Part shown: piece by piece, positions 25,147 through 34,816 of the stretch
Numbering within the stretch: the stretch's first letter is position 1
Layout of the letters: every line of letters begins with the position of its first letter
Assembly (NCBI GenBank): GCA_024401475.1
Contig: JAKSKZ010000005.1
Location: 50,877-114,876, forward strand
Direction of reading: 5' to 3'
DNA length: 64,000 nt
From: Paludibacteraceae bacterium
Lineage (GTDB): Bacteria > Bacteroidota > Bacteroidia > Bacteroidales > Paludibacteraceae
Notes under the pieces: generated by a model
Seen by the model: the letters and a program-made list of their open reading frames with translations, nothing else
What the model was told of the DNA's origin: nothing
Databases searched by the model: none
Made by a program: the position numbers and the translations under genes

Positions 25147-25158
25147 AGAATAACGGTT

Positions 25159-26253
25159 ATGAAGATTTTATATGTCATAACGGGTTTGACGGTTGGTGGT
25201 GCGGAGATTGTGACCATCGACATTGCCAATGGAATGGCAGAGCGTGGGCATACGGTCAAATTGGTCGCTTTGAATAATCGAGATGAGTTGTCTGGACGAA
25301 TTCTCCCATCGGTGGAGGTCTCTACTCTTAATATGGGCAAGTCACCTCTCTCGTTCGTTCAGTCGGCTTGGAAACTTCGCAAGGTCATTAAGGCTTTTCG
25401 GCCGGATGTGGTGCACGCAAACATGGTGCATGCCAATATTTTCACTCGATTGGTTCGACTATTCACCAGGATGCCGTTGTTGATCAGTTCTGCTCATAGT
25501 AATAATGAAGGCGGAGCTCTTCGAATGTGGGCATATCGGTTGACTGATTTCCTTTCGGATATCAATACCAATGTCTCGGATGGAGCCTTGGATTGGTTTG
25601 TGAAAAACAAATGGTTTTCTAAGAAGAAGAGTATATCTGTTTACAATGGCATCAATTTGGATAAGTTTCATCGAGATGCTACCAATCGTTTGGCAATTCG
25701 CGAAAAATATAATATAGCTTCCGCCGACTTTCTTTTCCTCTTTGTGGGAAGGTTGATTGATTTGAAGGATATCCCTAATTTGATAAAAGCATTTGGCATC
25801 GTATCTACGCAAGTGGATAATGTCAGACTTTTGATAGTTGGTGATGGTGAAGTCCGAGAGGAGATGGAACAGATGGCTTCGGAGATGCCGTTTGCCTCAA
25901 AAATCACCTTTGCGGGCAAGCAAACGCAAACGAATGATTACTATAATGCGGCCGATTGTTTTGTCCTCTCGTCTGAATGTGAGGGCTTTGGTATGGTTCT
26001 GGTGGAGGCAATGGCTTGTGGTTTGCCTGTTGTGGCAACCGATGCAGGAGGTTGCTTAGAGGTTGTTGGTGATAGACAGTATGTTGCAGAGCCTAAGGAT
26101 TCTGAGCAATTGGCCAAAATCATGCTTTCTGTGGTTAAGCTGGCACCGGAAGATTTGGCTCGCCTAAAAGAAACGAATTCACAGCGATCTTCAAAGTTTT
26201 CTCTTCAGACCATTTTGGATAGGTGGGAGAAGATATACGGAAAGAAATGTTAG
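25159..26253 (+). CDS. GT4-family glycosyltransferase
   Basis: GT-B retaining glycosyltransferase, 364 residues. The acceptor-domain glycine loop LTVGGAEIVTIDIANGM is near the start. In the C-terminal donor domain the EX7E nucleotide-sugar motif is clear (ECEGFGMVLVEAMACG, about 273-288), preceded by the LFLFVGRLIDLKD strand. It follows the MBL-fold gene by 12 bp. A role in surface glycan assembly is inferred; neither donor nor acceptor can be named. Confidence 0.92.
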   Translation: MKILYVITGLTVGGAEIVTIDIANGMAERGHTVKLVALNNRDELSGRILPSVEVSTLNMGKSPLSFVQSAWKLRKVIKAFRPDVVHANMVHANIFTRLVRLFTRMPLLISSAHSNNEGGALRMWAYRLTDFLSDINTNVSDGALDWFVKNKWFSKKKSISVYNGINLDKFHRDATNRLAIREKYNIASADFLFLFVGRLIDLKDIPNLIKAFGIVSTQVDNVRLLIVGDGEVREEMEQMASEMPFASKITFAGKQTQTNDYYNAADCFVLSSECEGFGMVLVEAMACGLPVVATDAGGCLEVVGDRQYVAEPKDSEQLAKIMLSVVKLAPEDLARLKETNSQRSSKFSLQTILDRWEKIYGKKC

Positions 26254-26359
26254 GATTGAGTGTCCCATTCCAAATAAATTTACAACATGGGCAATTAAAA
26301 TATTATCTTTGCGTTGTTTATTGTGGAATATCGTAACGAAATAATTTAAATTATAAAAT

Positions 26360-28111
26360 ATGTCAGGTCAAGAGATTATTGCAAAGATTAAGAACTTTAA
26401 AAATTCCATGATGGATGGAATGGATAAGAAGAAGTGGATTTTCGTTGCTGCTTTTTTCTTAAGTGTTCTTATTAAACTATTAATGTTCACAAGTACGGCA
26501 AACGATGGGTTGCACCTATCGGCGGGTAATGGGGATTTCCTTAGCGATTTCCTTATTTGCTATTCAACCTATATAGGTGTTGCGTTGTTTTTTGTGGCAG
26601 CAGGCTTGTGTTGCAAGTATTTCGCAGCAGGTTTTGTGCTTGATTTTATCTTGGATGTTTGGATGGTGGCTAACTTGATTAGCTTGCGTAGTCATGGTGC
26701 TATGATTACAGGTTACGACTTCCGTATCGCAGGAAACATGAATGGTTTTTGGGACAGCATATTTGTATTTATGCATTTTTCTGACATTCTGATGTTTATC
26801 ATTACGGGAGCCTTTGCTTTCGTATGGATAAAGATGTTGGATAAGACGAAGAAGATTCATTGGCAGTTAGGCGTAGTGGCAATGGTGCTTGCGATTATCT
26901 TGTTTATGGTGAAGCCAATCCACTTCAACAACAAATGGGGCTTGCAACTCAACATTTGCGAGCAATTGAATGTGACAGGTGAAGGACGTGAATCATTCGC
27001 TGCAGATTATACCGTATTCTCAAACCTATTTGCAGAGACCTACTTCTGTAGCAACCTTGACGATATACCAGAGAAGCCTCAACTGACTAATGAGCAGATT
27101 AGCAAGATTATGAGCCACATGTCATTCTCTGATAAGCAAGTGACTTTGCAAGACAACTTGATCATCATTATGTTCGAGAGTTTGGAAGGCTGGGTAATCG
27201 GTAAGAGCATCAACGGACAGGAGATTACACCAAACTTGAATAAGTTGACAAAGGAGAACGCCCTTTATGGTGTTAATATGATTCCTGAAACGCAGAGAGG
27301 AACTTCAAGCGATGCACAATTGACTATCAACACAGGTCTTTTGCCTTTGGTTTATGAGACCGTATGTTACGCATATCCTACTAACCGTTTCTATTCAGTG
27401 GGTGATGCAATGGCTAAGTTGGGTTCTCATAATGTTACACTCATCCCAACAGATGCAGCAGCATGGAACCAAGGTCAGGTTACAAAGCCATGGGGCTATT
27501 CTAAATTGCAAAGCAAGGTTTGCTCGGACGAGGAGTTGTTTGGCGATTTGGCTGCGATGGTTGATTCAATTCCAGAACCATTCTGCTTGCAAGCCGTGAC
27601 GATGGCTTCTCACGCACCATTCTGGAAATATGCAGGTTATTCTACATTGGAAGTTCCAGAGGATGGCCTTCCAGAAAGTAAGATCAATTACATAAAGAGT
27701 GTGAACTATACGGATAGATGCATCGGTCAATTCTTGGCTGCGGTTAAGGAGAATCCTAAGATGCAAAACACAACTATCTTGGTAGTGGGCGATCATACCA
27801 TCTTCAACAGCAGTCGTCAAGAGTTTGCTGAGTCTGAGACTGCTAAGGCAATTGGTGCAGCTGATGCTGATTTCGTGCCATTTATCATCAATTCTCCAAA
27901 GAATTTGCAAACTATAGAAATAAAAGATACTGTTTACCACATGGATATTTATCCTACATTGTTGAGCGTATTGAAGTTGGATAACTATCCTTGGAGAGGT
28001 GTCGGTTGTGATATGACCAAGCCTATCGTCAGAACGGCTACAGAGCGTGAACTTTCAGATATGTGTGAGTTGATTATCCGTAGCGACTTCTTCCAAGAAA
28101 GCAAGAAGTGA
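26360..28111 (+). CDS. LTA synthase family phosphoglycerol transferase-like sulfatase-fold protein
   Basis: 583 residues. About five membrane helices fill the first 190 positions, then comes an extracytoplasmic alkaline-phosphatase/sulfatase-fold domain. Key residues are Glu273 in IIMFESLEGW, the nucleophile Thr315 in RGTSSDAQ and the metal pair in VVGDHTIF near residue 478. This is the layout of LtaS and of phosphoglycerol/phosphoethanolamine transferases. In a Gram-negative the product is probably a phosphoglycerol- or phosphoethanolamine-modified periplasmic glycan or lipid, not lipoteichoic acid. A GDPD-like gene follows. Confidence 0.88.
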   Translation: MSGQEIIAKIKNFKNSMMDGMDKKKWIFVAAFFLSVLIKLLMFTSTANDGLHLSAGNGDFLSDFLICYSTYIGVALFFVAAGLCCKYFAAGFVLDFILDVWMVANLISLRSHGAMITGYDFRIAGNMNGFWDSIFVFMHFSDILMFIITGAFAFVWIKMLDKTKKIHWQLGVVAMVLAIILFMVKPIHFNNKWGLQLNICEQLNVTGEGRESFAADYTVFSNLFAETYFCSNLDDIPEKPQLTNEQISKIMSHMSFSDKQVTLQDNLIIIMFESLEGWVIGKSINGQEITPNLNKLTKENALYGVNMIPETQRGTSSDAQLTINTGLLPLVYETVCYAYPTNRFYSVGDAMAKLGSHNVTLIPTDAAAWNQGQVTKPWGYSKLQSKVCSDEELFGDLAAMVDSIPEPFCLQAVTMASHAPFWKYAGYSTLEVPEDGLPESKINYIKSVNYTDRCIGQFLAAVKENPKMQNTTILVVGDHTIFNSSRQEFAESETAKAIGAADADFVPFIINSPKNLQTIEIKDTVYHMDIYPTLLSVLKLDNYPWRGVGCDMTKPIVRTATERELSDMCELIIRSDFFQESKK

Positions 28112-28132
28112 TTTGTAAGGTCGTGATATATA

Positions 28133-28172
28133 GGGGGATGCATCAATATGATTTGGTGCATCCCTTTTTTTT
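28133..28172 (+). terminator. Intrinsic terminator of the LTA synthase-like gene
   Basis: GGGATGCA (28135-28142) pairs with TGCATCCC (28157-28164), followed by T8. Confidence 0.95.
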
Positions 28173-28216
28173 AAGAATTAGTGACAACACGATTAATCTA
28201 TGTCCACGTTCTTTAT

Positions 28217-28248
28217 CTTGGAATAGTAATTTGTAAATTTTATATTTG
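28217..28248 (+). promoter_or_regulatory. Promoter of the GDPD-like gene
   Basis: CTTG (28217-28220) lies 20 bp before TATATTTG (28241-28248), which is 61 nt upstream of the ATG. Confidence 0.6.
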
Positions 28249-28309
28249 CACAAGAATGTTCTTTAGGGAGCGAATATAAGACCATAAATAACACACCGAA
28301 CAACGAAAT

Positions 28310-29071
28310 ATGTGTAGAATTTTCTTGATAATATCTCTGTTGTGCTTCTGCTTTCTGCATGTGGATGCTCAATCCTTCCCCAATTATATTGCTCATGGAG
28401 GTGGTGCGTTAGGTCGTTTAACCTATAGCAATAGCAAGGAGGCCATTCTCCAATCCATAGAGAGAGGATATACTTTTATTGAGGTGGATATAGATACGAC
28501 GTCCGATGGCTTTTTAGTCGCTTCGCACGATTGGGCGAGTTTCCATATTAACGCGGGACATCCAGAATTGGGCGATAGTATATTTTCGCTTGAATCCTTT
28601 AAGGCAACCTCTATATATGGCGAATATACGCCTATAACGATTGATGAGATAGTGGAGATTCTGGAAGAATATCCTTCCGTGTTCTTAGTCACCGATAAGA
28701 TTTCTGATGTGGCCCTTTTGGATCGCAGCTTGTCGGGAATGAGAGATCGTGTTTATGTTGAGGCATTTTCCATAGAAGATTTTATTGCTTTGCGCGACGC
28801 GGGTTATCATCCCATGTATTCGCATCGAATTGTAGATTTGGCGTCGGTCATCATAGAAAATCTTTTAAATGGAGAGGCAAGGATAGACTTTATTGTTGAT
28901 TCCACATCTGATAGTTTCAAGGAGTTGGAGCGTATTAAATGCCTTATGCCATTCAAGGTGGCGATGTTCACAAGCAATTCGTTGGAGTTTTTTGATGAGC
29001 ATTTGGGCAAAGAGATTGATTTAATATATACGGATTATTATAATCCAGCAACAGGAGGAATTGAATATTAA
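28310..29071 (+). CDS. Glycerophosphodiester phosphodiesterase-like secreted protein
   Basis: 253 residues with a signal peptide (about 1-20, ending VDAQ). The TIM-barrel GDPD motifs are IAHGGGALG (27-35), FIEVDID (56-62) and ASHDW (71-75), giving His29, Glu58, Asp60 and His73. The usual HRG of GDPDs is HGG here, so the Arg is missing; such variants occur in Bacteroidota GDPD/PI-PLC-like proteins. It probably acts in the periplasm on glycerophosphodiesters. It follows the LTA-synthase-like gene, and a GLUG-repeat protein lies 15 bp downstream. Confidence 0.82.
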   Translation: MCRIFLIISLLCFCFLHVDAQSFPNYIAHGGGALGRLTYSNSKEAILQSIERGYTFIEVDIDTTSDGFLVASHDWASFHINAGHPELGDSIFSLESFKATSIYGEYTPITIDEIVEILEEYPSVFLVTDKISDVALLDRSLSGMRDRVYVEAFSIEDFIALRDAGYHPMYSHRIVDLASVIIENLLNGEARIDFIVDSTSDSFKELERIKCLMPFKVAMFTSNSLEFFDEHLGKEIDLIYTDYYNPATGGIEY

Positions 29072-29086
29072 TTTGGGGGTGAAATT

Positions 29087-30826
29087 ATGCGAAAGCTATT
29101 TATCATATATATTCTTTTTTGCTGTGCTTTTTGTTCTTCTGCGGGTGAGGTATGGAAAGGCGAAGGCGATGTTTCATCCCCGTATCTTATCCAATCGAAT
29201 GTGGATTTAATGCAGTTGGCACAAAAGGTAAATGATGGGAATGATTATGACGGGGCCTATTTCCGGTTGGAGAGTGATTTGGACCTCTCCACCATTTGTG
29301 GTGAATTGTTGGGCGATTGGCCTTCTATAGGATCGATAGATGCCTATTTCGAAGGCAATTTTGATGGGAATGGGCATCTCGTCAGCCATCTTTACATACA
29401 AGAGAGGGGTACTACTTACAAAGGTTTGTTTGGCTATGTCGGGGCACATGGAAAGATTTCTAATCTTACGGTGGAAGGTTCCGTTTATGCCTCTTTTTGG
29501 GCAGGAGCTGTGGCAGGTGCCAGTAGTGGAACTATTACGAATTGTGTAAATCAAGGAGGAAGCATAGAGGCGTATCAAATCGCAGGTGGCATTGTGGGTG
29601 GAAACTTTGGCGTCGTTTCCAAATGTCAAAACAAGGCGACCATCCAGAGCTCCTTATCAACAGGCGGTTTGTGTGGCTACAATTATGGATCTCTTTATGA
29701 TAGTAATAATCTTGGGGAGATTTATGGATATAATGGGGCAGGAGGCTTGACCGGCTATAATGGAGGTTTCTCTTCGTTTACAAATTGCTATAATGTCCCT
29801 ATAGGAATTGTTCAGAATTGTGCCAATGTAGCATTCGTTTCAGGCAGAAATAAAGTAGGTGGAATTGCAGGAAGAAATGATGGCTTGATCTTTAATGATT
29901 ATAACTTCGGAGAGTTGAGTGCCAATATGATGGCTGGTGGTCTGGTTGGTTGTAATGGCGGTTTTGATGGTGTTGATGGATTTGTCTATAACTCTTATAA
30001 TACGGGAGATATATCTTGTTCCGTTTCACAGGCTGGAGGAGTAGTTGGCATTAATAATTCTGTTGGCGATGTGATCAATGTCTATAATTCGGGTAAGGTA
30101 TTCGTTCCCACTCTTGGTGGAGCTCTTTTGGGGGTAAATGAAGGAAATCTGAGTCAATGCTATTGGGTTGGAGACACTTGTGATTTGGTGGCAGCCGATG
30201 ATGGATTTGTCTCTAATTGTAAAGTGTTTTCGAAAGATAGTCTTTCGTTGCTGACAAACTATTTGAATCAATGGGTGAATAGTTCAAAAGATCTTGCATT
30301 TTCTCATTGGAAATGCTTGAGTGATAGTTGTTTGCCGTTCTTTTCGGATGTGACGGCTCTTTTCCATAATGTCATTGCCTATAATTTTCATGGGGTTTTG
30401 GGGGAGAATTTATTGGCATTCCCAGAAGGCGAAGAGGTGTCGTTGACCATAACCCCAGATTCGGGATATGTTTTGTCTGAAGTCAAAGCTATCTGTGGGG
30501 TTGATTTTGTATCAGTGACGGTGGAGGAGAATCGTTTGACATTTGTAATGCCTGATGGAGATGTTTCGCTCTTGTTCCAATGGCAATCTATTGCAGATAT
30601 GGATAGTTTATCCTTTTCCAGGAATATAATGGGTGCATCTAATCTGAAAGTAGCGGGAGGCAAGGGAGAATTGTCTTTGTGGGCGGATGAAAATGTTGAA
30701 GTTCAAGTCTATTCGATAAATGGACAAATGATACGTCGTATCTACATGGTGGCTGGTGAGCAGAAATCAATAAAAATTTCGTCGGGGATGTATATCGTAA
30801 ATGGTCACGAAACCCTTATTTGGTAA
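29087..30826 (+). CDS. GLUG-repeat surface protein with probable T9SS tail
   Basis: 579 residues with a signal peptide (about 1-20). The region from 95 to 370 is made of GLUG-type repeats, about 25-residue units such as AGGIVGGNFGVVSKCQN and VGGIAGRNDGLIFNDYN, predicted to stack as a beta-helix. A DUF-like beta segment follows (VTITPDSGYVLSEV-type, about 450-500), then an 80-residue tail (about 515-579) with VYSINGQMIRRI and SSGMYIVN resembling a T9SS type A domain, although the YPNP motif is absent. It may be an adhesin. It follows the GDPD-like gene by 15 bp with a GGGGG-type Shine-Dalgarno. Confidence 0.75.
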   Translation: MRKLFIIYILFCCAFCSSAGEVWKGEGDVSSPYLIQSNVDLMQLAQKVNDGNDYDGAYFRLESDLDLSTICGELLGDWPSIGSIDAYFEGNFDGNGHLVSHLYIQERGTTYKGLFGYVGAHGKISNLTVEGSVYASFWAGAVAGASSGTITNCVNQGGSIEAYQIAGGIVGGNFGVVSKCQNKATIQSSLSTGGLCGYNYGSLYDSNNLGEIYGYNGAGGLTGYNGGFSSFTNCYNVPIGIVQNCANVAFVSGRNKVGGIAGRNDGLIFNDYNFGELSANMMAGGLVGCNGGFDGVDGFVYNSYNTGDISCSVSQAGGVVGINNSVGDVINVYNSGKVFVPTLGGALLGVNEGNLSQCYWVGDTCDLVAADDGFVSNCKVFSKDSLSLLTNYLNQWVNSSKDLAFSHWKCLSDSCLPFFSDVTALFHNVIAYNFHGVLGENLLAFPEGEEVSLTITPDSGYVLSEVKAICGVDFVSVTVEENRLTFVMPDGDVSLLFQWQSIADMDSLSFSRNIMGASNLKVAGGKGELSLWADENVEVQVYSINGQMIRRIYMVAGEQKSIKISSGMYIVNGHETLIW

Positions 30827-30845
30827 AGGTTTTCCCTCGAAAAAG

Positions 30846-30876
30846 TTTCGCACAATGAAATAAATATTTAACTTTG
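30846..30876 (+). promoter_or_regulatory. Promoter of the polysaccharide operon
   Basis: TTTC (30846-30849) lies 19 bp before TAACTTTG (30869-30876). Confidence 0.65.
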
Positions 30877-31076
30877 TCCATTATTGGGGAGGTTTGTATT
30901 TAGGGTTATTCACTTATGTAGGTTTCTTTTGTGTAGAATTTTCGAAAAGAAGATTTATATAGCCATGATGTGAACACACAATCTTCCAATAGAGGTTTTG
31001 AATTCTCACGCTCAAAGAGCAGTGTCGCTTTGAGTTTGTATTATAAAGGGTCCATAACAATACCAGAACGAGCTAT
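30877..31076 (+). other. Structured 5' leader of the polysaccharide operon
   Basis: About 195 nt from the predicted start to the first ATG. Two hairpins can form: GAAGATT with AATCTTC (30949-30955 / 30980-30986) and CTCAAAG with CTTTGAG (31011-31017 / 31028-31034). No T-run follows either, and no leader peptide is evident. Long leaders are common in Bacteroides polysaccharide loci. Confidence 0.45.
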
Positions 31077-32198
31077 ATGCAATCAAAAAAGAAAATAGCT
31101 TTTGTAGGCAACACTTCGTTTTCTCTATATAATTTCCGATTGGGAGTTATGAAAAGCTTCATGGAGCAAGGTAATGAAGTTGTAGCTATTGCACCATACG
31201 ATGAATATTCTGAGCTTTTAGAGAAAGAGGGCATTCGTTGTATTGTGGTGGAGATGGATTGCAAAGGAACAAGCGTTATTCGTGATGCTAAGTTGATAAA
31301 AAAGCTCCATTCCATCTACAAAAGTGAGAAGTTTGATTTTGTATTTCATTATACGATCAAGCCTGTGATTTACGGTTCTATCGTATGTCGTTTGTTGGGC
31401 ATACCTTGCATCGCCGTCACTACAGGTTTGGGATACGCATTTAGGGACAAGAGCCTTATTAATAGGATAGCTCAATGGCTTTATAAAGTGTCGCTTAAAT
31501 CAACCCAAGAGGTTTGGTTCCTTAACCGCGATGATTACAGCATTTTCATCGAGCAACATATCGTTCCCGAGAAGCAAGCGTATATTCTATATGGCGAGGG
31601 TATCGATTCAGATCACTTTTTGCCTCAACAAAGCAATTTTCAAGACGATAAGTTTAGAGTTTTGCTCTTCTCCCGTTTGTTGAAAGACAAGGGTGTAGTG
31701 GAGTATGCCATGGCTGCTAAGGTCTTGTCGCAAAAATATCCAAACATCGAATTTCGTATGTTGGGCAAGGCGAATAACGATACGCCTGAGAATGTCCCAA
31801 TGGAGGATATCGAAAAGTGGCAAGAAGAGGGTTATATCTCCTATTTGGGCGAATCCATCGATGTTCGGTCCTTCATAGCCGATTCAGATTGTGTCGTTTT
31901 GCCTTCTTACTATCGAGAAGGCATTCCTCGTTGCTTGATGGAAGCGATGAGTATGGAAAGGCCAATTGTGACGACCAACAACGTCGGTTGTATTGAGTTG
32001 ATTGATGATGGTGTGAATGGTTATATGTGCGAACCTCGTTCTGCGGAGGATTTAGCCGATAAAATCGAGAAAATGTATCGCTTGTCAGCCGAGGAACGCG
32101 TGGCTATGGGCAAGGCGGGTCGTGCTATGATTCTGGCAAAATTTGATGAGAGGATAGTCATTCAACAGTATCATCAGCGTATATCCCAATATTTATAA
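31077..32198 (+). CDS. GT4 glycosyltransferase (PglA/WbpH-like)
   Basis: 373-residue GT-B enzyme. The N-terminal half has VGNTSFSLYNFRLGVMKSF and HYTIKPVIYGSIVCRLLGIP, a combination typical of the PglA-like branch that adds GalNAc or similar residues to undecaprenyl-linked sugars. The EX7E motif EGIPRCLMEAMSMERP lies near 275. It is first in a five-gene unit with a flippase, two polymerase/ligase proteins and a GT2, so it probably helps build the repeat unit of a surface polysaccharide. Confidence 0.9.
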   Translation: MQSKKKIAFVGNTSFSLYNFRLGVMKSFMEQGNEVVAIAPYDEYSELLEKEGIRCIVVEMDCKGTSVIRDAKLIKKLHSIYKSEKFDFVFHYTIKPVIYGSIVCRLLGIPCIAVTTGLGYAFRDKSLINRIAQWLYKVSLKSTQEVWFLNRDDYSIFIEQHIVPEKQAYILYGEGIDSDHFLPQQSNFQDDKFRVLLFSRLLKDKGVVEYAMAAKVLSQKYPNIEFRMLGKANNDTPENVPMEDIEKWQEEGYISYLGESIDVRSFIADSDCVVLPSYYREGIPRCLMEAMSMERPIVTTNNVGCIELIDDGVNGYMCEPRSAEDLADKIEKMYRLSAEERVAMGKAGRAMILAKFDERIVIQQYHQRISQYL

Positions 32199-32201
32199 AT
32201 T

Positions 32202-33734
32202 ATGAACATCCTATCATCTCCGAGGAGAATCTCCATGGCATTGGGCGTTCTTCGTTTTGCGAAGATGTTTTTGGGTGTCATTGTTTTATATCTTGCCGTA
32301 AAGTATTTTGGTACGACCTACGAGCGTGATTCGTGGGTGCTTTCCATCGCTTTATATAGTATGGTTCTGTTGGCCGTATTCTCTCCAATAAATGATATTT
32401 TTCGAACCCGTTTTATTCATCTTAAAAGTCAACAAGGTGAAGAATTTGCGATAGAATCGGTCAATTCGTTACTTTCTGCTTATTGGTGCCTGTTTGCTGT
32501 CATTGCCGTGGTTATGTTTTTGGCCAAAGGCTTCATTGTTCAATGGATAGCCCCTGGCTTTTCTGACGAAGAGCAGCACTTCTTGTCGATAATGTTGCTG
32601 TGGCTCTTCCCTTATTTTATGTGTCAACAAGTGACCAACACGCAGATTGCGATTCTCAACACCTATGAATCTTATTTTTATCCAGAAATCATTTCGTTGA
32701 CAGCTAGTGTGATAAACATTGTGGCGATTGTCTTGTTGTCCGATTATTGTGGCATCTATTCCATGGTGATAGCTACACTTGTCAATAATGTAATTATGGT
32801 GACGGTGCTATCGTTGTTATTGAAGCAGCGAGTGCCTGGAATACGACTCTATGGTTGGGGCGGACTGGAGAAGTCTAAAATGTTTCTCCTCTTCTCGTTG
32901 CCAGTTTATTTAGCCACCTTTTCCAATCAAGCTTATCAGATGATAGAGAAGGCCATTTGTACGAATTACGGCACGGGTGCAGTCTCTTTGTTCGATTATG
33001 CTCGTCAGGTGATGAACTTGCCTTGGGTGGTCTTTTCCTCCATTGTACCGATTGTATTGACGCCCATTTTATCGAAATGCTTCATTGAGAAGGACGAAGC
33101 ACGATTCTCGAAAGAGTTGAGGCAGTTCACTCGGATGTTATTGTTTGTCTCTGTCGTGGTTTCGGTCGTAATGGTAGTCAATCCAGCTCAAATATCTTTG
33201 ATTTTCTTTTCCGAGGTAAATGTTGAATTTGTGGCGGTGATGCGATGGATGGGAGTGGCGATAAATTTCACCATTTTATCGTTGATTGTCAGCCAAGCTC
33301 TCATTGCTGAGAATAGGATAGTGAAGTATGTGATTGGCATTGTTGCGGGCAATTTGCTATCTATTGGATTGTGTCTATTCGTCTCGAAATATTATCCATT
33401 GTCATCGTTGGCTCTCTTCCTGATGGTTGGACAGCTTTTATCATCCATATTCTTGATGATATTTTTGCAGGTTGAATCGAAGGCGGCGTATCTCAAAGAT
33501 TTGTTCAAGATGGCATTGATGCTTTGTCTGATTGTTTCGGCATTAGGTGCAATGCAAATATTCGTTTTAGACCAGATATTCTTAAATGGGGGTGTATTTA
33601 TGCAGTTTGCCAATTTGGCAATCAGTATGGTCTTAACATTGACTTTGATTTTATTGGCGTTGTTCCTCTTCAATATGGAGGAGAAGGGAATTGTGCTTGG
33701 GTTGGCGTCAAAATTTATTAAAAGAGAAAAGTAA
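32202..33734 (+). CDS. Polysaccharide/lipid-linked oligosaccharide flippase (MATE/MurJ-like)
   Basis: 510 residues of alternating hydrophobic helices (about 12-14), typical of the MOP flippase superfamily. Early residues GVLRFAKMFLGVIVLYLAVKYFG and the DIFRTRFIHLK loop resemble MurJ/MviN-type members more than classical Wzx. It starts 3 nt after the GT4 stop and its stop overlaps the next start by one base. I infer that it moves lipid-linked repeat units across the inner membrane. Confidence 0.85.
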   Translation: MNILSSPRRISMALGVLRFAKMFLGVIVLYLAVKYFGTTYERDSWVLSIALYSMVLLAVFSPINDIFRTRFIHLKSQQGEEFAIESVNSLLSAYWCLFAVIAVVMFLAKGFIVQWIAPGFSDEEQHFLSIMLLWLFPYFMCQQVTNTQIAILNTYESYFYPEIISLTASVINIVAIVLLSDYCGIYSMVIATLVNNVIMVTVLSLLLKQRVPGIRLYGWGGLEKSKMFLLFSLPVYLATFSNQAYQMIEKAICTNYGTGAVSLFDYARQVMNLPWVVFSSIVPIVLTPILSKCFIEKDEARFSKELRQFTRMLLFVSVVVSVVMVVNPAQISLIFFSEVNVEFVAVMRWMGVAINFTILSLIVSQALIAENRIVKYVIGIVAGNLLSIGLCLFVSKYYPLSSLALFLMVGQLLSSIFLMIFLQVESKAAYLKDLFKMALMLCLIVSALGAMQIFVLDQIFLNGGVFMQFANLAISMVLTLTLILLALFLFNMEEKGIVLGLASKFIKREK

Positions 33735-34816
33735 TGGCATTCTATTTATTGTTATTCGTGCTCGGTTTATCATGTGCGGGAACGGACATCTATCCTGTGA
33801 AGAACAGATGGGTTGTCACGGTTCCGTTCATAGCGTTGATGTTTGCTATGGTGGCTTTCCGCGATGGATTGGGCGGAACAGACTATACGATGTATGAATA
33901 TTTTTATAGCAAGATCGTAACATTGCCGGAGTTTATACAGGGGCATTACGAGCCACATTATAGGACGAAAAGTTTTGAGGTGGGATTTGTAACCCTTTCT
34001 AGTATTATTCGAATATTTGATTCTACGAAGACACCTTACGTTTTCATGTTTGTCATAGCTTTGATAAACGTGGTTCTTCTTTTCGTATCAACAAGGAAGT
34101 ACACTCCTTATATCTTTTTGGCCATTCTTTTCTATTTGTATAAGGCTTATTTTTGGCATGAATTTACCTTGTTGAGGCAATCCATAGCCATAGGTCTATT
34201 CATGTATTCTATCCAGTATGTTAAGTCGCAGGAGTGCTGGAAATATATGGTATGTAATCTGATAGGCATGAGCATGCACGCTTCGGCTGTGGTGTTGTTG
34301 CCATTGTATTTCGTATTGAATCAGAAGTGGAGCGACAAGAAGATTCTGTTGATCATGGTGGTGGCTGTCTTACTGAATATACTCGGTCCAGTTATGTTTT
34401 ATGTGGCTACGCAGTTGGCAGGCTTGGTGGGAATGGCGGACCGTTTCGACACTTATTTCATTTCTCGTACCATCAATCCGTTGAACTTCTTGGAGATTAT
34501 CTTTATTCTGTTCTTTGCCATGTACGGCAGATTAAATTATGAGAAGAAGGAACCTTATTTTAATCTCTTTTTGAATCTCTTTGTTGTCTCTTCATTTGTG
34601 ATTATAGCATTTGCTTCATTTGAGATTTTCGCCCGTTTCAAAGAGTATTTTGTGATTGCTTATATGGTCTTATTCTCCTATTTCATCGGGCATATTCAGG
34701 ACACCCGTACCAGGACGGCTGCATTTCTTTTGTTTGCGGCATATTGCTTTCTGGGGTATCTTCGTTATATATATACGTTTGATGCGGGAGGCTTGCTTCC
34801 TTATAAATGGATTTAA
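33734..34816 (+). CDS. EpsG family polysaccharide polymerase
   Basis: 360-residue protein with about ten membrane helices and the EpsG signatures RDGLGGTDYTMYEYFY near 45-60 and WHEFTLLRQSIAIGLFMYS near 140-158. EpsG/Wzy-type proteins polymerise repeat units in the periplasm. It shares one base with the upstream stop codon and overlaps the next gene by 10 nt, a tight operon. Confidence 0.85.
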   Translation: MAFYLLLFVLGLSCAGTDIYPVKNRWVVTVPFIALMFAMVAFRDGLGGTDYTMYEYFYSKIVTLPEFIQGHYEPHYRTKSFEVGFVTLSSIIRIFDSTKTPYVFMFVIALINVVLLFVSTRKYTPYIFLAILFYLYKAYFWHEFTLLRQSIAIGLFMYSIQYVKSQECWKYMVCNLIGMSMHASAVVLLPLYFVLNQKWSDKKILLIMVVAVLLNILGPVMFYVATQLAGLVGMADRFDTYFISRTINPLNFLEIIFILFFAMYGRLNYEKKEPYFNLFLNLFVVSSFVIIAFASFEIFARFKEYFVIAYMVLFSYFIGHIQDTRTRTAAFLLFAAYCFLGYLRYIYTFDAGGLLPYKWI

